From NCBI RefSeq assembly GCF_008180155.1, contig NZ_VSZS01000068.1, forward strand, positions 186,001 through 250,000: a DNA stretch of 64,000 nt, written 5' to 3'. This DNA comes from Neoaquamicrobium microcysteis (GTDB lineage: Bacteria; Pseudomonadota; Alphaproteobacteria; Rhizobiales; Rhizobiaceae). Numbering within the stretch: position 1 is the first letter of the stretch; each line of letters starts with the position of its first letter. Of the stretch, positions 51,555 through 59,948 are shown one piece after another. The notes under the pieces were generated by a model. It was not told where the DNA came from. It saw nothing but the letters and a program-made list of their open reading frames with translations, and searched no databases. Position numbers and translations under genes: made by a program.

Positions 51555-51636
51555 ACTGGAGTTCCTGCCGTCGGCGCGGAGGGCAGATCAGCCGGATATG
51601 AACACCGCAACGGCGCCGGCGGTTTCCCGCCCGTAA
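51544..51636 (+). pseudogene. Truncated RelE/StbE-type toxin remnant
   Basis: The start overlaps the antitoxin stop by 11 bases, as in intact pairs. The first residues MTYRLEFLPSA are a typical RelE/StbE start. After about 12 codons the similarity ends and the frame stops at 51636, so about 70 residues including the catalytic part are missing. Confidence 0.7.
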
Positions 51637-51774
51637 TAGCCGAATCCCCCAGCCTTCTATCCCGGTGACTCTGGCGTTTCCCGCCCTGTTCCGTTAGTGT
51701 TTTGTTCGCCTTTACCCCATCTTAGGCGGCGGTAGTCATTCTGAGTCCAGCCCAATCGAAGAAAGGAGGCGAGT

Positions 51775-52785
51775 ATGTCGACCAAGCACCTTCTCGCGCT
51801 CCTGAACTCCCATATCGAAGGGGACGAGGAACAATTTCTCTCGATCGCGCTTCAGGTTGCAGCCCAGGAGGCCCGGCAGGGGCACACGGAACAGGCCGAT
51901 AAGCTGAAGCGCCTCGTTCAGAAGGCGCGGGACCGGCAACGGAATGGAACGCCGGCCGGCGGACAAACGCCAATCCCGCTGGCCCGGCCGCGCGGCGAAC
52001 TTCAGGGCCTCGTCGAGAGCAGCTATCCCAAGATCACGCTGGCGAGCATGGTGCTGGCTGACGATGTTCGTGCGCGCCTGATGCGGGTCGTTCGCCAGCA
52101 GCAGGAGCGGGCAACGCTTCGCGAGCATGGGCAAACGCCGACGACGCATATGCTGCTTGTGGGGCCGCCAGGAACGGGAAAGACCATGACGGCTTCGGCA
52201 CTTGCCGGGGAACTGCGACTTCCCCTGTTCACGGTGAGGCTGGAATCCCTGTTCAGCCGCTATTTCGGCGAGACTGCCGGCAAGCTGCGGCTGCTGTTCG
52301 ACCAGATCGCGCAGACGCGCGGTGTCTATCTCCTCGACGAGTTCGACGCCATCGGTGCCCGTCGCGGCGAACCGAACGACGTTGGAGAAATCCGGCGCGT
52401 GCTTAACTCAGTGCTCGCCTTCATGGAGGAACCCAACTCGACAGACAGTCTCGTCCTAGCCGCGACCAACCATGTTGAAATCCTCGACGAAGCGCTGGCA
52501 CGTCGCTTCGACGAAGTGATCGAATATGCGCGGCCCGATGCTGCCGCCGCGCGGGCAATCATCGAACGTCGGCTCGGCAAGTTCAAGATTGCAGCCAAGT
52601 CCTGGTCCGAGCTTGCGCCCGCGCTCGACGGGCTGAGCCAAGGCGAGTTGGTGCGCGCCGCCGACGCCGTGGTCAAGGACGCCATTCTCGAAGACGCTGC
52701 AAAGGTGTCGGTCGAGGCTTTGCGCGACGCCCTGCAAAACCGTCAGACCCTCAAGGAGAAGTTCCGTCGACAGTCCCGCCTTTAG
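51775..52785 (+). CDS. ietA: AAA ATPase of an IetAS-type defence/stability system
   Basis: The 336-residue AAA+ ATPase has Walker A near residues 129-136 (LLVGPPGTGKTMTA), Walker B (GVYLLDEFDAIG), sensor 1 (LVLAATNHVE) and the Arg-finger/sensor-2 region (ARRFDEVIEYARPD). The N-terminal 90 residues are helical and may contact substrate. It is followed by a subtilase gene, the arrangement of IetA/IetS first described as a Ti-plasmid stability pair and later reported as anti-phage. AAAGGAGG precedes the ATG. Confidence 0.88.
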   Translation: MSTKHLLALLNSHIEGDEEQFLSIALQVAAQEARQGHTEQADKLKRLVQKARDRQRNGTPAGGQTPIPLARPRGELQGLVESSYPKITLASMVLADDVRARLMRVVRQQQERATLREHGQTPTTHMLLVGPPGTGKTMTASALAGELRLPLFTVRLESLFSRYFGETAGKLRLLFDQIAQTRGVYLLDEFDAIGARRGEPNDVGEIRRVLNSVLAFMEEPNSTDSLVLAATNHVEILDEALARRFDEVIEYARPDAAAARAIIERRLGKFKIAAKSWSELAPALDGLSQGELVRAADAVVKDAILEDAAKVSVEALRDALQNRQTLKEKFRRQSRL

Positions 52786-52837
52786 TGAATCTCTTCGGAC
52801 CGGACGAAATGGAACGACTCATTTATGGTAGGGTCTT

Positions 52838-55381
52838 ATGGTGGAGTCTGAAGACTATGGGGGGCGGAATCGCCCGCACATTTCGATCAATGCTTTCGCG
52901 GAAACGGCGGCTTACACCTACCCGTCCCGCAAGCAGGAGCGGAAGCCGCTCCGGGCCAACTATGCAGCCCATGCAGCAGCGTTGCTCGATCAACTCGACG
53001 CAGCCTTGGGTGAGCTGCCGGTAACCGATGCCGATGCGCGGCTGCCCGTCCAGGGTCTGAAGCCAGGCACGATCGTCGAAGTGACGACCCTTCCGCCGGC
53101 CGAAGGTTCGCGCGTCAAGGCGGTCAAAGTGCCGGCGACGCTGGAGTTCCCGACTCAGGATGTCGTCGTGCTCCGCTCGGAGCGAAACGACGATCGCACA
53201 GAAAGCGCGCTGCTCTTCGTGCCCGACGATACGCGCGCCTTTCTGCGCGGGAGGATCGAAGACTATGGGCGTGATCCCGGCAACCAGCGGCGCCCGGACC
53301 TGGAGAAATTCGAGTCCGTCGAAACCGTGCGCGCCACCGAGAGCCTTTCACTCTTCACCGGCGACGTCGATCTTGCTGCGCCCGACATCGTATGGTGGGA
53401 GCTTTGGGTTCGCCAGCCTGCGGCGATCTCCGATCGCCTCGCCGAACTGGCGCGCGGCGCGAATTTCGATGTCCATTCCGACCGGCTCATCTTCCCCGAT
53501 ACGACGGTCCTGTTCGTCCATGCAGCAGCCGGCGCGCTGTCTGCCTTCGCAGCGAAGGTGCCGGGCGCGCTCACCGAAATCAGGAAGGCGACAGGTTCGA
53601 TCGAGCCGTTCCTTGATCGCGGCGATAACGGAATGGGCCAGCACGACTGGGTGGCCGAGCTTGCCGATCGCGTGATCCCGCCCGCAGGCGACGCACCGGC
53701 CGTATGCGCGCTCGATACCGGCGTTAGCGCCGCCCATCCGCTGATCGAGCCCGGACTGGCCGGCGCATGGGCCTACGACGTGGCCTGGGGAACGGACGAC
53801 CATCATCCTGACGGCGGGCACGGCACGCCGCTCGCTGGTCTCGTCCTCTATGGCGATCTGGAGCCGCTCATGAACGGCAGCCAGCCGGTCACGCTCACCC
53901 ATGCCGCGGAGTCGATGAAGCTGCTCCCTCCGCACGGTTTTCCGCCTACGAAACCGCCGAGCTACGGTGTCGTGACGCAAGGCGCCGTCGCGCTTGTCGA
54001 GATCGAGCGCCCCGGCATTCCCCGCAGCTTTTGCCTCGCCGCCACCGCAACCGATTTTCCGCCGGGCCGCCCCTCCACATGGAGCGGCGCGCTCGATCAG
54101 GTCGCCGCCGGATCAATGCCTGGTGATGCTGCCGACGACGTGCCGGCATCGGAGCGCCCGAAGCGTCTTGTCCTTGCAGCAACCGGCAATGTGTCGGGAG
54201 GAATGATGGTCAACGTCGTGCCCTCCCTGCCGCTCGAAGATCCAGCGCAAAGCTGGAATGCCCTGACGATTGGCGGCTTCACGCGCAAGGAGCAGGCTCC
54301 CGCGCCGCCGCCGGTCCTTGATCCCGTCGTTCCGGCCAACCATCGCAGCCCCTTCAGCCGCGGCTCGCAGTCGCTTCCCGACGACCTCACGCCGATCAAG
54401 CCGGAGGTGCTGTTCGAGGCCGGCAACATGCTTTCCGACGCCACCGGCTTCTGCGCCTGGGGACCGTCCGTCTCGCTGCTTGCGCCCGGATCGGACGTAG
54501 CCGCGGAGCCGCTGGTGCCGTTCTGGGCGACCAGCGCGGCGGTGGGGGTAGCCGGATACTTCATGGGTAGCCTGCACGCGGCGCTGCCTGGCCACTGGCC
54601 GGAAACGTACCGCGCGCTGGCAGTCGACTCCGCGCAATGGCCGCAACCGATCCGAAGGCGGTTCATCGGTCGCGGGGCGCACTGGAAGAGTGGGGCAAAG
54701 GCCGAGAAGCAGCAGCTCTTGCGCGAGTTCGGCTACGGCGTTCCCGACCTCGGGCGTGCGATCCTCTCCGCACGCAATGACGTTACCCTCGTCGCTGAAG
54801 CAGAAATCCAGCCTTTTGCGATCGGCACCGATGGCCGCAGCGGCGTCTTCAATGAAATGCACTTCTACGATCTACCCTGGCCGAAAGCGGCCCTGGAGAA
54901 GATCGAGAACGAGATCGTCGTCATGAAGGTGACGCTCTCCTACTTCATCGAGCCCAACATCACCGGCAAGGCCGCGACGCGGCCGGACACCTACCGATCG
55001 TTCGGGCTCCGCTTCGACATGAAAAAGCGCACCGAGACGAATGCCCGCTTCAGAAGCCGCATCTCCGCCAGCCAGGAAAAGGATGGCTCGGAAACTGAAG
55101 CAGAAGCGAGCTACTGGCTGCTCGGACCCAAGGCCATCCAGGCCGGCTCGCTCCATTGCGATCTCTGGCGCGGCCGTGCGATCGAGCTTGCCGGCCATGA
55201 CGCCATCGCGGTCTATCCGGTCGGCGGCTGGTGGAAGTCGCACACAGGCCAGAAGCGGATAACGGACAAGGCGCGCTATTCGCTGGTCATCTCGATCTCT
55301 GCCGCGGGGCAGGCCGTCGACCTCTATTCGGAGATTGCGGCTCTCGTGGAGGTGAAGGAAATCGAAATCTCCATTGGCTGA
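52838..55381 (+). CDS. ietS: Subtilisin-like (S8) protease of an IetAS-type system
   Basis: The 847-residue cytoplasmic S8 protease has the catalytic triad Asp293 (VCALDTGVSAAHPLI), His328 (DGGHGTPLAGLV) and Ser566 (FWATSAAVGVAGYF, in place of GTSMA). Residues 1-270 and 670-847 are accessory regions specific to this group. No signal peptide is present. The AAA ATPase 53 bases upstream is thought to restrain or activate it. Without the partner such proteases can be toxic, which explains plasmid-stabilising behaviour. Confidence 0.9.
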   Translation: MVESEDYGGRNRPHISINAFAETAAYTYPSRKQERKPLRANYAAHAAALLDQLDAALGELPVTDADARLPVQGLKPGTIVEVTTLPPAEGSRVKAVKVPATLEFPTQDVVVLRSERNDDRTESALLFVPDDTRAFLRGRIEDYGRDPGNQRRPDLEKFESVETVRATESLSLFTGDVDLAAPDIVWWELWVRQPAAISDRLAELARGANFDVHSDRLIFPDTTVLFVHAAAGALSAFAAKVPGALTEIRKATGSIEPFLDRGDNGMGQHDWVAELADRVIPPAGDAPAVCALDTGVSAAHPLIEPGLAGAWAYDVAWGTDDHHPDGGHGTPLAGLVLYGDLEPLMNGSQPVTLTHAAESMKLLPPHGFPPTKPPSYGVVTQGAVALVEIERPGIPRSFCLAATATDFPPGRPSTWSGALDQVAAGSMPGDAADDVPASERPKRLVLAATGNVSGGMMVNVVPSLPLEDPAQSWNALTIGGFTRKEQAPAPPPVLDPVVPANHRSPFSRGSQSLPDDLTPIKPEVLFEAGNMLSDATGFCAWGPSVSLLAPGSDVAAEPLVPFWATSAAVGVAGYFMGSLHAALPGHWPETYRALAVDSAQWPQPIRRRFIGRGAHWKSGAKAEKQQLLREFGYGVPDLGRAILSARNDVTLVAEAEIQPFAIGTDGRSGVFNEMHFYDLPWPKAALEKIENEIVVMKVTLSYFIEPNITGKAATRPDTYRSFGLRFDMKKRTETNARFRSRISASQEKDGSETEAEASYWLLGPKAIQAGSLHCDLWRGRAIELAGHDAIAVYPVGGWWKSHTGQKRITDKARYSLVISISAAGQAVDLYSEIAALVEVKEIEISIG

Positions 55382-55488
55382 GCCTCAAATAGTATCGAGA
55401 CGGCGACCGAATTTTCAGCTACGTGGACAAGAGTCAGGTTCCGGTGCCGGGACACTTTCAGCTTTGCCCCGATCATATAACCTCAGTC

Positions 55489-56268
55489 ATGTCACAGAGT
55501 TTTTCAGACCGCTACGGCTACAAGCCATCCGAACCCGACATCACCATCCGGGAAGACGCGCCGGATGACCTGCGATATGCCGTCGCGCAGATCGCCGTCA
55601 ACGCAGGCTTGGCACCGAGTCAGATCAGGGATGTAGTTTGCAGCGTCCTCTTTGTCGCCCCTGACCGCAACAACTGGTCCGAATACCCGAACATCTGGGA
55701 TGAGGTTCGATGGCAACTTGAGGACTGCGAATGGTTCAAGGTCTATGACATCGCCGAGCGGCTGCACCGCACCCTCCACTACCAGCAGGCCGACCAGTTT
55801 CGCGACGAGCTGAACGGGCTTTTCCGCGAGAAGGGCATCGGCTGGGAACTGAAAGATCACGAAGGCATCGTCTATCGTGGGAGTGCTCCATTTGCGGCCG
55901 CAACCGCCGACGCGGTTGAGGCCCTAACGGCAACCGGACGCCTGAGTGCGGCCTCCGAAATTCGTGAGGCATTGCGGGATATTTCCCGGCGGCCGACGCC
56001 GGACAGAACCGGCGCTATCCAGCATTCCATCGCAGCACTGGAATGCGTTGCACGCGACGTTGCGAAGCAACCCGGACTGACCCTTGGACGACTTCTACCG
56101 CGCCTCGGCCTTCCTCGACCGCTCGACGAGGCCGTCGAAAAGCTTTGGGGCTTCGCCTCAGAAAGGGCCAGGCATATCCAGGAGGGACAGCAGCTCGGGG
56201 ACGATGAGGCGGAACTGGTCGTCAGCGTCGCCTGCGCGGTGTCGATCTTCCTTATCCATAGGAAATGA
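55489..56268 (+). CDS. AbiJ N-terminal-domain-like abortive-infection protein
   Basis: The product begins SFSDRYGYKPSEPDITIREDAPDDLRYAVAQIA, as in AbiJ N-terminal domain 4 proteins, followed by a region rich in Trp and acidic residues (WSEYPNIWDEVRWQLEDCEWFKVYDI). The C-terminal half is a helical domain (GAIQHSIAALECVARDVA ... ERARHIQEG) that resembles HEPN-type or abortive-infection effectors. Its function in this host is unknown. ATG 55489 was chosen at the family start; an in-frame ATG exists at 55423. It lies 107 bases after ietS and 29 bases before the HEPN-like gene. Confidence 0.75.
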   Translation: MSQSFSDRYGYKPSEPDITIREDAPDDLRYAVAQIAVNAGLAPSQIRDVVCSVLFVAPDRNNWSEYPNIWDEVRWQLEDCEWFKVYDIAERLHRTLHYQQADQFRDELNGLFREKGIGWELKDHEGIVYRGSAPFAAATADAVEALTATGRLSAASEIREALRDISRRPTPDRTGAIQHSIAALECVARDVAKQPGLTLGRLLPRLGLPRPLDEAVEKLWGFASERARHIQEGQQLGDDEAELVVSVACAVSIFLIHRK

Positions 56269-56297
56269 CAACATCAGGCCGAGAGTCGGAGAGCAAC

Positions 56298-56750
56298 ATG
56301 CACGCGAAACTCAACGAACTCGCCTCTGAACTCTTCCGCACCTTCGCCCGCTTCGAATACGCACTTAAAGCCGCAGGCTTTCATAGGGGCGAGGGAGCGG
56401 CAGAGCCGAACTGGCGTTCGTTCGCGGAGTCCATCCCCGATCTGTTTGACAACATCAGCGAAGCGACGCTGAACGAGGCCGTCAGCTACATCCTCCAGCA
56501 CCCACCGAAAAAGCAAGTCATCTCGGGAGGTGTTCTTGACTGGGCAGATGGAGTTCCTCAAACGGACCTCCAGTCTGACCGCATTCTGATCTATGTGCGG
56601 CGCGTCAGGAACAACCTCTTTCATGGGGGGAAGTTCAACGGCCACTGGTTCGCGCCTGAACGCAGCGAGGCACTCTTGAAACATTCCCTCGTCATTCTTC
56701 GTGCCTGTCTAGGGGCATCGCCAGACGTTCGACAGGCTTACGACAACTGA
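56298..56750 (+). CDS. HEPN-like protein, putative ribonuclease partner
   Basis: The 150-residue helical protein has the HEPN catalytic signature R104-N-N-L-F-H109 (YVRRVRNNLFHGGKF), an Rx4H motif as in many RNase toxins of defence systems. The N-terminal region (LASELFRTFARFEYALKAAGFHRG) is typical of HEPN/RiboL-PSP-type families. It probably forms one unit with the AbiJ-like gene. No antitoxin-like gene is adjacent, so regulation may be by the AbiJ-like partner, which is inference. Confidence 0.72.
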   Translation: MHAKLNELASELFRTFARFEYALKAAGFHRGEGAAEPNWRSFAESIPDLFDNISEATLNEAVSYILQHPPKKQVISGGVLDWADGVPQTDLQSDRILIYVRRVRNNLFHGGKFNGHWFAPERSEALLKHSLVILRACLGASPDVRQAYDN

Positions 56751-56965
56751 ATGCTCGGGGCGCTTGCCCGGCGTGATCGACTGTCGCTATCCCCTTCAGG
56801 TTTCACTTTTTGGCCGATCCGCACCCGCAGCAATGCGTTGATCGTTCGAGTTTATTTTGCGAATTGCGTGAGAAATGGCCGATCTTGAACGCTAAGTTTC
56901 ATCGCGGATCGCGGTGGTGGAGGACAGTGGCGCAACGCGCCACTCTGCTCCCCGGTCGGTGGCTC

Positions 56966-58264
56966 TCAGGCAGCCGCCTTCAACTCCTCGTCCGGCAAGA
57001 CCGGCAAGGTGGCTACCTTCGCTTGGTGGAGCCAGCCCAGGTCCGGTCCCTCGTCCTTACCCTTCGCGCTGTCGATGATTACCTTCGAGATCCGCTCCTG
57101 CTGCTTGCGCAGATGGTCGCGCAGCAGGCTGTCGCGCGTGATGTAACCCGCGTTCACACCGGGCAGCGAATGGTTCATCAGAAGATGGATGTCCAGTTCC
57201 GACACCCCGGCCGCCTGCGCCAGCGTGCGGTAGCTCTGGCGAAGGTCGTTGCCCCACTTCGACAGCACGTCCCGCTCTTCCTTGTGCTCAATCAAATGCC
57301 CGCTGTCGCTGTCGGCCGGGAACAGCCAGAACTCGGCCTGGTCGGGATAAAGGATGCGGCCGGTGCGCATCGCCCGCAGGATGCAGCGGATCATCGGCCG
57401 CGATAGCGGAATGTCGAACGCCTTCTTCACCCCGCCCTTCGGCTTCGGGATGTGCAGCAGCCGGCTGCGGAAGTCGATGTGCTCGATCCGCACGTTCTTC
57501 AGCGCAGTCGGCCGCGAGCCGGTCAGAAGCGTCATCAGGTGGAACTCGCGGCGGATCGGATTCGTCAGCGCCGTCAGCTCCGCGAACCAGGACGCCATGT
57601 CGCCGGTGCCCATGCCGGTGTCGCGCCGCTGCTCGGTATTCCAGTCGATCGCCGTCACCGGATTGACCGGCGGCAGGTCGGGATTGGTCTTCCGTGCGTG
57701 GTTGTAGACCGCCCGTAGGCTTCGCATCGCGCCATTGGCGATGTAGGGACCGTTCTCCTCGCTGATCTTGTCGTGCCGCTCGGCAACCAGCTTCGGCTGC
57801 CGGCCGAGCTTAGCGAGCGGCTTGTCCAGCCAATCCTCGAACAGCCGCTCCATGTGGTCGCGATAGTTCTCGATCGTGCGCGCATCCCGTCCCTTGCGGA
57901 CCATGTGGCCGTCCCGATACCGCTCCCACGCCTTGCGCAGCGTGACGGCGCCGGGCTTGATCTTCTGCTCTTCACCTGGCCGCTCGCCCCGCGCGATGGA
58001 GCCGATCTCGACCTTCGCTTTGCTGCGAGCCTCGCGCGTCGTCACGTCCCCGCACTCGCCGAGCTTCACCTGCGCGGCGAACTCCCGGACGCCATCGCGC
58101 CAGAACTCCCCCTGCGCCATAAAGGTCTTCTTCTTCTTTCCGACGAGCACGAAGAAGCCGGGAAGCTCGGTGTCGCGGACCTTGTATTGCTTGTCGGTAG
58201 CATAGGGCAGGCGCGCGATCGCCTTGTCGGTGAGAAGCTGCCGGTTATCGGCCATTTCGGGCAT
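56966..58264 (-). CDS. Tyrosine recombinase / integrase of the element
   Basis: The 432-residue protein has an N-terminal arm-binding domain (DUF4102-like, LTDKAIARLPYATDKQYKVRDTELPGFFVLVGKKKKTF), a SAM-like core-binding domain (residues 108-195), and a catalytic domain with Arg251 (TGSRP), Lys about 275, Arg346 (NDLRQSYR), His365 and nucleophile Tyr374 (NHSLPGVNAGYI). The box II His is Asn here. It would insert the element in the tRNA-Arg gene whose 3' fragment lies 175 bases away. ATG 58255 is an alternative start. No excisionase gene was recognised nearby. Confidence 0.93.
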   Translation of the reverse strand: MPEMADNRQLLTDKAIARLPYATDKQYKVRDTELPGFFVLVGKKKKTFMAQGEFWRDGVREFAAQVKLGECGDVTTREARSKAKVEIGSIARGERPGEEQKIKPGAVTLRKAWERYRDGHMVRKGRDARTIENYRDHMERLFEDWLDKPLAKLGRQPKLVAERHDKISEENGPYIANGAMRSLRAVYNHARKTNPDLPPVNPVTAIDWNTEQRRDTGMGTGDMASWFAELTALTNPIRREFHLMTLLTGSRPTALKNVRIEHIDFRSRLLHIPKPKGGVKKAFDIPLSRPMIRCILRAMRTGRILYPDQAEFWLFPADSDSGHLIEHKEERDVLSKWGNDLRQSYRTLAQAAGVSELDIHLLMNHSLPGVNAGYITRDSLLRDHLRKQQERISKVIIDSAKGKDEGPDLGWLHQAKVATLPVLPDEELKAAA

Positions 58265-58437
58265 CCCAATTTTTAGTCTGGGTTTAGTCTGGGGAAGTGT
58301 CCGGCGAGAGTCATCGCGGTCAAACTACGCTAAAGCACGACCATCTACTAAAAATAGTAGCAAAATCAGTATCTTGTGTCAAGACGAAAAGTATGGTGAC
58401 GTAGGCGCTCGGGCATTCCAATATGGCTGATTACATA

Positions 58438-58482
58438 CTACGAATCTGGGGGTCAGAGGTTCGAATCCTTTCGGGCGCGCCA
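58438..58482 (+). other. Attachment site: 3' fragment of a tRNA-Arg(ACG) gene
   Basis: The 45 bases contain the anticodon loop CTACGAA, 3' anticodon stem, variable loop, T arm (AGAGG-TTCGAAT-CCTTT at 58455-58471), acceptor strand CGGGCGC, discriminator G and CCA (58480-58482). The bases 5' of it do not form the D arm of a tRNA, so this is the displaced 3' end left by integration (attR). The intact tRNA is expected at the left end of the element, outside the window. Confidence 0.8.
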
Positions 58483-58505
58483 TTTTCACCGCTTCCTTGC
58501 AAAGC

Positions 58506-58712
58506 CTACCGGCGTCTCAACGACGAGGAAAGATAGCCGAGCGCCAGTGTCATCGCGGCGGCTGCGACGCCGACGGCGATAACCCCGGCCGGCGTTATCC
58601 TTGCGCTGCCTTGCAGGGTGACGTGCTTGCCGACCCGCAGCTCGAAATCAGATTTGATTTCCTCTCGGTGAGAGGTGGTTGCTGGCGTTGCATCGTTGGG
58701 AGCGACTGGCAT
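58506..58712 (-). CDS. Small membrane protein of unknown function
   Basis: The 68-residue frame has a polar start (DFELRVGKHVTLQGSARITP) and one C-terminal membrane helix (AGVIAVGVAAAAMTLALGYLSSSLRRR). Composition is protein-like, and it would be the first chromosomal gene after the element. No family is recognised and no strong ribosome-binding site is visible. Confidence 0.45.
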   Translation of the reverse strand: MPVAPNDATPATTSHREEIKSDFELRVGKHVTLQGSARITPAGVIAVGVAAAAMTLALGYLSSSLRRR

Positions 58713-59051
58713 TTTGCAGATCTCGTTCGAACATACATTGCAGGCGAAGCGCTCTGCGGTCGATGGGGGTTTGGTCCCCGCGAACCTTTCAACGAGACGA
58801 TATCATGTCGGCTACAGGCTTCATCTTTTCCGACCGCGTTGCGGCTTTTGGTTTTGGCCATTGCTTCAGCCGGCGTGAAGTCGCCCGCGCGCCGCGAGGC
58901 CCCCGACGCGAAGCAGCAACCGGCGCCGGCCAGATTGGGACTTTGTGCATGGATGCGGGATTTGCAGCCCGTTTCTTCGCCGTGGAGGTGAAATAGACTT
59001 TCGTCGGAAGCGCGCCTTTGTTGCCGCATCTACAGCTGACGGGAGGCCCGC
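58713..59051. other. Intergenic stretch, no gene supported
   Basis: Open frames on both strands here lack domains and credible starts. GGGAGG at 59040 is the ribosome-binding sequence of the following gene. Confidence 0.4.
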
Positions 59052-59549
59052 ATGTCCGATCTCGTAGTAATCGTCTATCCAACGGAAGCCAAAGCGGAAG
59101 AAGTACGGCAGCGGCTGTTCGAGTTGCAGAAGCAATATCTCATCTCGTTGAACGACGCAGTGATCGCGACCAAGACGGAAACGGGCAAGATCAAGCTCAA
59201 CCAGATCGTCAACACCACTTTGGCAGGCGCGGCTTCCGGCAGCTTTTGGGGTCTGCTGATAGGCGTCATCTTTCTCAATCCGCTTCTCGGCGTGGCGGTA
59301 GGCGCGGCATCGGGCGCGATCGGCGGGGCGCTGACCGATGCCGGCATCAACGATGCCTTCATGAAGGAGTTGGCCAACAACCTCCAGCCCGGCAACGGTG
59401 CGCTGTTCCTGCTCATCCAGACCATGACCGCCGACAAGATCCTCAAGGAAATCCAGGGATATGGCGGTACCGTGCTGAAGACGTCGCTGGACGAGACGAA
59501 GGAACAGTCCTTGCGCGAGGCCCTCGATCAGGCAGCCGCCGCGGCATGA
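59052..59549 (+). CDS. DUF1269 family membrane protein
   Basis: The 165-residue protein has the DUF1269 features: an N-terminal alpha/beta part (LVVIVYPTEAKAEEVRQRLFELQKQYLI), a glycine-rich membrane hairpin (GAASGSFWGLLIGVIFLNPLLGVAVGAASGAIGG), and a C-terminal ALFLLIQTMTADKILKEI block. Function unknown; often near stress genes. GGGAGG precedes the ATG. It may be co-transcribed with the next two membrane protein genes. Confidence 0.9.
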   Translation: MSDLVVIVYPTEAKAEEVRQRLFELQKQYLISLNDAVIATKTETGKIKLNQIVNTTLAGAASGSFWGLLIGVIFLNPLLGVAVGAASGAIGGALTDAGINDAFMKELANNLQPGNGALFLLIQTMTADKILKEIQGYGGTVLKTSLDETKEQSLREALDQAAAAA

Positions 59550-59574
59550 ACGGGCCGAACGCTGCTAAACCGCC

Positions 59575-59913
59575 ATGGTGGATCCCGCTTTCGCAGTTAC
59601 GCTCGTGGTCGAGTTCGTCTGCGGCGCGCTTGCCGGCGTCGCCGTGGGACGCTGGCTGCCGCATTTCAGTTCGCGCTCTTTCATCGACGCTGGCGTCGGC
59701 GGAGCCGGCGGGTTGATCTTCACATGGCTGGCGGCCCGGATTCCCGGTGTCGGACGGATGGTCGGGCATGTCGAGACGGCGGTGGACGGAGCGATCCAGG
59801 GCACCGGTGGCGTGACGCCGATGGTGCTGGTCGGCGCCGGGATCGCCGGCCTGATCGGAGGTTCCACTGCAATCCTGCTGCTCGGCCTGGCGAGACGACG
59901 GCGCACCGGTTGA
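59575..59913 (+). CDS. Small membrane protein of unknown function
   Basis: The 112-residue product has an N-terminal helix (AFAVTLVVEFVCGALAGVAVGRWL), a central GAGGLIFTWLAARI segment and a C-terminal helix (MVLVGAGIAGLIGGSTAILLLGLARRR). No family is certain. It follows the DUF1269 gene by 25 bases and precedes the AI-2E-type transporter by 35 bases. Confidence 0.65.
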   Translation: MVDPAFAVTLVVEFVCGALAGVAVGRWLPHFSSRSFIDAGVGGAGGLIFTWLAARIPGVGRMVGHVETAVDGAIQGTGGVTPMVLVGAGIAGLIGGSTAILLLGLARRRRTG

Positions 59914-59948
59914 TATTTACCCCGGGGAAGGTCTGACGCGCGATCCTC

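Noticed and set aside
58405-58482. Complete tRNA-Arg gene
   Set aside because: The acceptor and T arm are good, but the D arm does not form and the anticodon stem has mismatches, so only the 3' fragment is supported.
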